Source of the DNA: Gigaspora rosea
Lineage: Eukaryota > Glomeromycota > Glomeromycetes > Diversisporales > Gigasporaceae
Direction: 5' to 3'
NCBI GenBank assembly: GCA_003550325.1
Contig: QKWP01001087.1
Location: 66,896 to 130,895 of the forward strand
Length of the DNA stretch: 64,000 nucleotides
Under the pieces are notes generated by a model, which ran no database searches, had not been told where the DNA came from, and saw only the letters and a program-made list of their open reading frames with translations. Shown in pieces: positions 58,189 through 64,000 of this stretch (position 1 is its first letter; each line of letters starts with the position of its first letter). Made by a program: the position numbers and the translations under genes.

Positions 58189-58583
58189 TAATTTAAACTA
58201 AGTTATTTGGTAGTAAAAATCATAAATCAACCTATAAAATATATAATTTTTTAAATTTTGTATATATTTAGAGAGGTGTTAAAATTAGATGATTTTTTAG
58301 AAAAGGTAAAAAAGTTGAATAAGGAATCTAACCAAATATGTATTAAAAAAGAGAAGAAGAGTAGGTCTCTAATAAAAAATAATTAGATAATTAATAACAT
58401 ATCCTTTAATATTCAATGAATTTTGGCAAATATTCAAATATTTATTCAAAATTTTTAAATAAATATTAAAATATAAAAAGATTAAACAAATAAATATTTA
58501 AATTCTTATTTTTGAATAAGTCAGATCTTTACTCATAATAATAATTTCTATTTTTGCCAAAATATCATTAAATAGTATATATA

Positions 58584-58660
58584 TAAGGATTAAATATAAC
58601 ACCTACTCTAAATCAATTGTTATTTATTAAGGTGTTACCTATACTATATTTAATCCTATA
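58584..58660. mobile_element. tiny foldback MITE
   Basis: AGGATTAAATATAACACCT at 58586 is mirrored by AGGTGTTACC...TATATTTAATCCT ending at about 58657. TA lies on the left; the right flank is ambiguous. Confidence 0.55.
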
Positions 58661-58861
58661 TATTAATATCAATATTCTGTTTCAACATTTCATAGTAGAT
58701 TTCTAAGACTATATATCATCATTTTTTTTGCCAGCTGCAAAATCTGTTTGTTTTGTCTTTGGATAGTAACCCTTTGATGGCCTAACCTTGGTTTATTACT
58801 TAGGTTCTTGTTCTCTTACTATTTTTTTTTTATCTAATAACACAATGTACTTTTATTACAG

Positions 58862-59137
58862 TAAACCTACTTTGCTGTCTCATGCATTGAAAGCTTTGGG
58901 ACTTTCAGATAGGTGAGCAAAAAACAAATTATATTGCTTATACAAAGGAAGATGCATTTTTGTGGCTAAAAAGCAATGCAAATATTTTCACTATCGAAAT
59001 CACATGAAGAACATTAGTACAATTTGCATATGCAATGTACTATATATGAATGAAATTTCATGGGCCTACATGTGATTCTTCAGGTGCAGAAAAGCTTTTG
59101 TCAAGCGCTGTAGTTTTATTTTGGTACAGTGTGCCAA
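58862..59137 (+). pseudogene. possible exon pair of an unidentified gene
   Basis: 58862-58912 follows TTTTATTACAG and ends before GTGAGC; 59084-59137 follows GATTCTTCAG and ends before GTAAGT. Joined, they read KPTLLSHALKALGLSDRCRK and continue AFVKRCSFILVQCAK, without stops. Two good donor sites and compatible phases argue for a real transcript, but no upstream or downstream exon can be set with confidence. I do not recognise the protein. It may be a gene fragment. Confidence 0.3.
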
Positions 59138-59379
59138 GTAAGTTCTTGAAATTCCTTTTCTAAAAATTTATGAAGCTTCCATTATTGACATATTGAAATA
59201 CCATTATGTATTCATCTTTATCAGTATTTTTGGTTAACCCATAAATAAGAAACAACCTGACTTTTCTGGCACTTTACAAGAACCCTGAACAACTTTACTT
59301 AGGCGACAGAAGTAGGTTCTTGAAGTACTGCTAAAAAAATCTACATCTCATATGTTAATCAAACTGCATAAATTTATTA

Positions 59380-60177
59380 AAAATGAATTAGTCTTAATGA
59401 ATTAGTCCAGTACTTTGAAACAACATGAGGATTGTTAATGTCATATAAGGTCTTGAGTGCAACGACGCGACGCTAGATTGTTCACTTTCGTATTCATCAT
59501 CACCATTATCTTCTTTTTTAATTTCCATTGCTCGTTACCATCCAACCAGGTTGCAGAGGATATATAGCCAAATTCACCTTTGTCAATTATTTTAATACCA
59601 GCAAATCTATCGAATGGAACCCATTCAATCATACAATGATAGTTAGAAATTCTAAGTTGAAATTCTTTTACGCAATCATCAATGTATTTGTTTCCGCTTG
59701 TCCATCCTTGAATAATTATGTCTGGATCGCAAAATCTGACACCACGTTTCACTCGTGTTATATTCATTGCAATGTGCACGTTTTCTTTGTTCAATGTATC
59801 GAGCATCATAATTAACATAAGGCAGACAATAAATAGAATATTTGCTTAACTAATTATAAAGTTTCTCTTCATTCTTTTCCATATCAATTCCATATCGTTA
59901 ACAAATGGCAGTTTTAAAGATTCACATGGTGTTACTCGCCTCTGCAGACCTCAGATAATAATTGAACGCCTTTTGTTTATCCTTCCTAATACCCATTCTC
60001 CATGAACGTCCCTTCTGAATTGCCAACAATGTAGGATTGCTTATAATATTTGAAGTCCTCATGTTTGTCCTTTAAGATGCCGACGTTGAACAGGTTTTTC
60101 CATCCCTGTTCATAATCAGCGCCCGTTTGATTCATCTTTTTACAACAAATATTAAAAATTTTTTTATTAGATAGCAA
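59380..60177 (-). pseudogene. Sel1-repeat / protein-kinase relic
   Basis: On minus, 60177-59986 reads ...YEQGWKNLFNVGILKDKHED and FKYYKQSYIVGNSEGTF, a Sel1-type unit. After a frameshift 59993-59936 reads GIRKDKQKAFNYYLRSAEAS, another unit, and 59891-59852 reads GIDMEKNEEKLYN, a partial third. Next, 59818-59441 contains WTSGNKYIDDCVKEFQL, IEWVPFDRFAGIKIIDKGEF and GYISSATWLDG. This is the linker and glycine-rich loop start of the tyrosine-kinase-like proteins expanded in arbuscular mycorrhizal fungi. The next beta strand, VALKTLYDIN with the ATP-binding Lys, is in another frame at 59463-59434. The catalytic loop and the rest of the kinase are missing. Several frameshifts and truncation indicate a pseudogene; two adjacent genes may be fused here. 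Confidence 0.7.
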
Positions 60178-60207
60178 TCTTCACACCAATCTTAAAAACA
60201 AACCAAA

Positions 60208-60209
<2 letters not shown>

Positions 60210-60268
<59 letters not shown>
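60210..60268. repeat. poly(A) tract of 59 bases
   Basis: Uninterrupted A run immediately 5' of the minus-strand Sel1 relic. No matching retroelement lies on its plus-strand upstream side. Confidence 0.95.
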
Positions 60269-60272
<4 letters not shown>

Positions 60273-61342
60273 GCTTAATCTTTAATCTCATTTTATTTAT
60301 GCCAAATACTGAGATATGAAACATGTATGGGCGTGAGCAATTGTGGTTTGATGTAGTGTTTACATAGGACGTAACAAGGATGTCATAAGTCTACGTTTAT
60401 AGAACGGACTTAACAGATAGTAAACTCCATTCGGAATTTCATTGCCAACTCTAGAGATAGAATTTTAGTTGGCGGTGAAAAATAATTTGTAAATCAAGGG
60501 CATTATGCAGTATTGTTTTTCCGTTTTAATGCAAAAAATTTTCTTTATTTCTTTATTAGTTTAATTTTGTATTTTTACTAGCAGATGGCCTATGGCTTCT
60601 TAATAGACTTTATGATATAGTACAATGTTAAGCGTTAACGATGTTGAATAGTTTCTAAGCCAATACGTATATGTTACGCGTTATTTTATATAAAGCAGAA
60701 GAAAATATGAAAAGATTATAGCCAGGCATATGAAGTCCCATGAAGGTAAAAAATATTGGAATTTGAAAGGTAATTAATATTATTTATCTATTATGTAGGC
60801 CAATTTTATAATTAGAAATCCTTCAATTAATTAAAAGAAAGTTGATGTTGAATAAGTTGAGGTCAAATATGAATTAATCGAAGTGAAATAATATTTTGTG
60901 AGAACATATATTATTTAGTTTGTTTCATGATAATAACTATTTTGTTTCTCCAAAAAAAATCGTATCTTAAATAAAAAAGACAAATGTTAAGAAAAATATA
61001 GAGTGGTAAGAATCCGAATAACTTGATTTAATATTTATTTGAATGTGTATTATCTATTTTGAATTCGAAAAAGTTTTTCTAAAAAGTATCTTTTTCTGTA
61101 AATCATTTCTAACTATTTATATCGAGACATTAAAAATTACTACATACTACCAATGGCATTCAATGCCAGTTACAATTTTAGGGCTAAAATATAGTGTTAC
61201 GGTGCAGTTATTAAGATAGAGGTTTATGTATATTTAGTTAATAAGGTTTTGGGGGGGGCTCTGAGCATTTTTACTTAGAACCCGACTAATTACTTAATAC
61301 GTTTTTGAGATATAGCAATTTCTGGTAGGAAATAGCCAATAT
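60269..61342. other. intergenic, nothing recognised
   Basis: AT-rich; a G8 run at about 61252-61259. No ORF of note. Confidence 0.4.
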
Positions 61343-61567
61343 CTAGGACATTTGAATCACCCAAAGTAATATATCGGAGTCAATTTTAACTACAAAATTA
61401 CCGGATGATTTAATCTGCTCATTTTCTGCCGATGTTTTTCCAAAACGAAACTTAGAAATCACAGTCGGAAGTAGCATTACCAGTACTAAACTATTGAATT
61501 TTTTATATTGCGTGTATAAAGAATATAAAAAAGCGGAGAATTTCCGACTGTTTGAAAATCGGGCCAT
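61343..61567 (-). CDS. unidentified ORF, 74 codons
   Basis: ATG-initiated frame of more balanced composition than its surroundings. It contains FNSLVLVMLLPTVISKFRFG and ends GNFVVKIDSDILLWVIQMS. The LLPTVISKFRF segment faintly recalls the C-terminal end of a cytochrome P450, but the haem-binding Cys motif is not present, so I do not assign it. It may be a last exon or a relic. Confidence 0.2.
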   Translation of the reverse strand: MARFSNSRKFSAFLYSLYTQYKKFNSLVLVMLLPTVISKFRFGKTSAENEQIKSSGNFVVKIDSDILLWVIQMS

Positions 61568-62107
61568 AAATTTACAAGTATTTAAGTTAGTGAATCCGAA
61601 GCTGAAATTTTATTCATAAGGTATAAAAAAGTTATTTTATTATTGTATTTCCGTGTTTAAATAAATATATTTATTAATTTTATATTTTAGGCACTTGATT
61701 GCCTTGAAAAGTCTAAAAATCTTCCCAAACAAAAAAATGGCTTGAAGTATTGAATCGATATTTAAAAAATGGCAGATGATATTAAAGATTCCGACGAGCA
61801 AATATGCTTCCAAAAATTTGGAGTGGCGTAAGAAAAATACCTTTTACTGGTAGCATTAAATTCAAGTTTAAAATTTTGAATTGGATGTAAATGCATTTTA
61901 TACATTCGAATTGAATGTATTTCTTTTCTTTTCTTTTTTTCGATTATTTCTTAAAAAAAAAAAACTTAGATTGTTTCTTTAAAAAAATTGAATATTTAAA
62001 AAAACTTCGATTATTTCTCGTGACATTGTGATTGCTATTCTTTGCACAGATTGAAATAAAAGCGATTACGTAACTTATTTAGATGGCGATACTAGGTGCG
62101 CGTTAGG
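61568..62107. other. intergenic, nothing recognised
   Basis: 61690-61860 is slightly coding-like (LEVLNRYLKNGR in one frame) but broken. A TTCTTTTCTTTTCTTTTTTTCG run lies near 61921. Confidence 0.3.
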
Positions 62108-62225
62108 TTTGTGGTATGAGCCGTTGGTAAAATAAACTATCTATGAAATGAAATAAAATATCTATGAAATAATCTTGTCTGCGAATTAATTGCCCGTAAT
62201 TGGATGTCAGTGAAATGATACGGAG
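62108..62225. repeat. remnant of the CACCGACA-type MITE
   Basis: GGTAAAATAAACTATCTATG, GAAATAATCTTGTCTGCG and GTCAGTGAAATGATACGGAG echo the spaced motifs of 23780-24092 with heavy decay. Confidence 0.4.
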
Positions 62226-62350
62226 CCTTTTTCAATTTATGCCGAACATCAGTTGTTATGTGTCATTTCTTTTGTTTTCATTATACTAGAATCGACCTTA
62301 TCACCTTTTTTTCTTCACATTTACGGATTTGCAGGTATATATCTCATGAC

Positions 62351-62902
62351 CCGTAAGACAGTGTTGGCATTTATTGGAATTGGAATATTTATCCAATTGG
62401 AATTGGAACATTTGAACTAGTCCAAAATATTCCAATAAAAATTTGGACCGGGGGATCAGGGTCCATTAAAATTAGCCAATTAGATTTCCATCACGTGGTA
62501 CAATTTTATTGGACAAAAATTAGTAATGCGAAATTTTGATACCGAGATAAACAAGACCGACAAACTGCATATTGATTACATAAATTTGCCATTTGGTCTA
62601 ATAAGAAAATATGGTATAAAAATATGTATTTTTTACCCATATTGATATTACTGTATTAATATGATTGAAGTAATGATACGTAAAAAATTTTTTTAAATAT
62701 TTAAAATTGAATAAATTGAAATTGGACTGGAATTGGACTGGAATTGGACTATATCCAATAAATAAATAATAAAATTTGGATATTGTCCAATGCCAATGGT
62801 CTCAATATGTATTGGAATTTTTTGGACTAGTCCGAATTCCAATAGTCCAATAATTCAATAAAATTTTATTGATCATTGTCCAATGCCAACACTGTCGTAA
62901 GA
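62351..62902. mobile_element. hAT-type MITE, complete copy, 536 bp
   Basis: Element 62359-62894 starts CAGTGTTGGCATT and ends AATGCCAACACTG. The 8-bp flanks CCGTAAGA and TCGTAAGA match at 7 bases. Subterminal regions are full of TCCAAT / ATTGGA in both orientations. Bases 62451-62893 are nearly identical to 1-447 of this window. No ORF. Confidence 0.85.
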
Positions 62903-63127
62903 TGTTTGATCGAATTTTAGGGACTTCCATCGACCAAAGGAAAAATAAGTAAATTTGATTGATCGAAAATCCTATAAAAAGTTAAGTGTCTAAATATATT
63001 TAAAAATCCAGATTTTCAATATAATCCAACGCTCAAGCAGTGGTGGTTAATATTTTCAGATTCTTCGTATCGGTAGCTTAAGCATAGAATTAATTCGAGA
63101 ATGCCTTTTGCCTTGAAAATCACCTTC

Positions 63128-63329
63128 CGACATTTCAGATCGTGCTAATTCGGGCAAAACAAACTAGAATACCAGTTCATATTTATATGTTAATCATCTT
63201 TTGTCTTTATTGATTCAATAGTTGATTGAATAAACTATTGAATAAATAAAGATAAATGATGATTAAATATAAATATGAACTGGTATTCGGGGGTTTTTTT
63301 TGTCCGAATTAGCCTGATCGGAAATGTCG
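63128..63329. mobile_element. about 200-bp foldback
   Basis: CGACATTTCAGATCGTGCTA, GAATACCAGTTCATATTTAT and TTGATTCAATAG are mirrored on the right (CTATTGAATAAATAAAG ... ATATGAACTGGTATTC ... CCTGATCGGAAATGTCG). Confidence 0.75.
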
Positions 63330-63387
63330 TAGGGAATTTCAGCATTATTTTAGCATTTAGGCAAACATGTAATTTTTTTTTTTAGCG

Positions 63388-63608
63388 GAATCATCCAGGG
63401 CGGCCCCAAAAGTGCGGTGCAGTGACGTAACTTATGGTGTAGCCAGAACAAAATTACCCAAAATTCTACTAATGAAACCACAAAGGCCATTAAATAAAAA
63501 TATTTCTCCGACAAATTTAACCATCAAGATCATCGGCCTAAATTTAGATTAATGCAGGCCAACTTCCTAATTGCGTCACTGCAATTTTGGGGCCGTCCTG
63601 GATTCTTT
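63388..63608. mobile_element. hAT-type MITE, 205 bp
   Basis: Element 63396-63600 starts CAGGGCGGCCCCAAAA and ends TTTTGGGGCCGTCCTG. GTGCAGTGACG and CGTCACTGCA pair inside the arms. The 8-bp flanks agree at five positions. Confidence 0.75.
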
Positions 63609-63619
63609 TTGGTATAAAA

Positions 63620-63867
63620 TTAGGTTGTTCTCATTCTCAAGCAGTTCCCTCAATGAGATTTGCCAGTGATCGAAGTGCTGCTCAATCATTTCGATTATTC
63701 GAATTTAATTGAAATGATCTTAATATCAAAATGCGGAATTTAAAGTTTAGCCAATCAGAGTAACTCTATGAAAAAAAAGATGGTTGCTTGGTCCAGAACA
63801 CGATCCATTTTTCAACCAATCAGATCATTTTATTAATCATAGAGGGAAGTGCTTGAGAACAACCTTA
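63620..63867. mobile_element. TTA-flanked PIF/Harbinger-like MITE, 242 bp
   Basis: Element 63623-63864 starts GGTTGTTCTCATTCTCAAGC and ends GCTTGAGAACAACC, with TTA on both sides. The left terminus has an extra six-base TTCTCA. GTTCCCTC / GAGGGAAG pair further in. Confidence 0.75.
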
Positions 63868-63919
63868 ATCGGTAAATGCGGGAGACAACGTGTCATTCTT
63901 AATGATGCATGTCAGTTAA

Positions 63920-64000
63920 TAATTGTCACAGATCATAATAAAATCGGATTAAAATGAAATGTGGGTTTCTATTTAACCCTTTAAAATCCATTTATATAAA
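63920..64000. mobile_element. TA-flanked MITE, GGATTAAAATGAAAT family, cut by window end
   Basis: ATTGTCACAGATCATAATAA, GGATTAAAATGAAATGTGGG and TTTCTATTTAACCC match the left part of 6546-6780. TA precedes it at 63920-63921. Confidence 0.75.

Noticed and set aside
59528..59815. 95-codon plus ORF
   Set aside because: Antisense shadow of the kinase relic, whose motifs are on the minus strand.
61343..61567. Cytochrome P450 C-terminus
   Set aside because: Only a faint LLPTVISKFRF likeness; the haem Cys motif is missing, so listed only as an unidentified ORF.

Overview
This is AT-rich eukaryotic nuclear DNA (mostly AT, short spliceosomal introns of about 60-85 bp, TTAGGG-type telomere-like motifs, no bacterial gene organisation). 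The few recognisable proteins are a secreted kelch-repeat protein, two wax-synthase-like MBOAT proteins and a Sel1/protein-kinase relic. They resemble the expanded families of arbuscular mycorrhizal fungi (Glomeromycotina, Rhizophagus- or Gigaspora-like). The assignment is inferred from family resemblance, not from a database search.

Genes are sparse. 9959-11265 (+) is a five-exon kelch gene whose reading frame closes exactly after splicing. 13987-15354 (-) is an intact wax-synthase-like gene, and 19228-20588 (-) is a tandem paralogue broken by a one-base deletion. The two sit in a duplicated segment (about 13559-15474 and 17564-20672), and the second copy carries an 844-bp foldback insertion that the first lacks. 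59380-60177 (-) is a broken Sel1/kinase relic. 35365-35616 (-) is a small unidentified ORF, and a few weaker exon candidates are marked as such.

Most of the window is transposable-element material, nearly all non-autonomous: hAT-type elements with 8-bp duplications (1221-3658, 32426-32611, 48289-50907, 62359-62894, 63396-63600), TA-flanked Tc1/mariner/pogo-like MITEs, TAA/TTA-flanked PIF/Harbinger-like MITEs, MITEs with 10-bp duplications, a tRNA-derived SINE family (49005-49495 and 54621-55064) and many large foldbacks. Coding relics of autonomous elements are a BED-finger hAT transposase N-terminus (30575-31234, -), a LINE with a decayed RNase H domain (43070-44800, +) and a possible Copia reverse-transcriptase piece (50935-51305, +). 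Nesting is common: a SINE in a hAT element, a TA-MITE in a foldback, and two MITEs sharing one TA.

The most unusual signal is a set of large palindromes (18250-19093, 23400-23690, 38690-39225, 40680-41065, 41092-42024, 45037-45997, 55322-56060 and others) whose termini differ but whose arms carry related versions of one module (GATCTACTGG-CCGATTT-GATGATTTTACCACC, sometimes followed by an inverted GATCCTCTCA-TGAGAGGAT hairpin and a CAGGATCCTGAGATC block). The 833-bp palindrome at 4313-5145 and the roughly 185-bp dyad satellite at 33725-34640 show a comparable but looser layout. Several foldbacks and MITEs also carry telomere-like CCCTAA runs in their interiors. I know of no described family with these combined properties.
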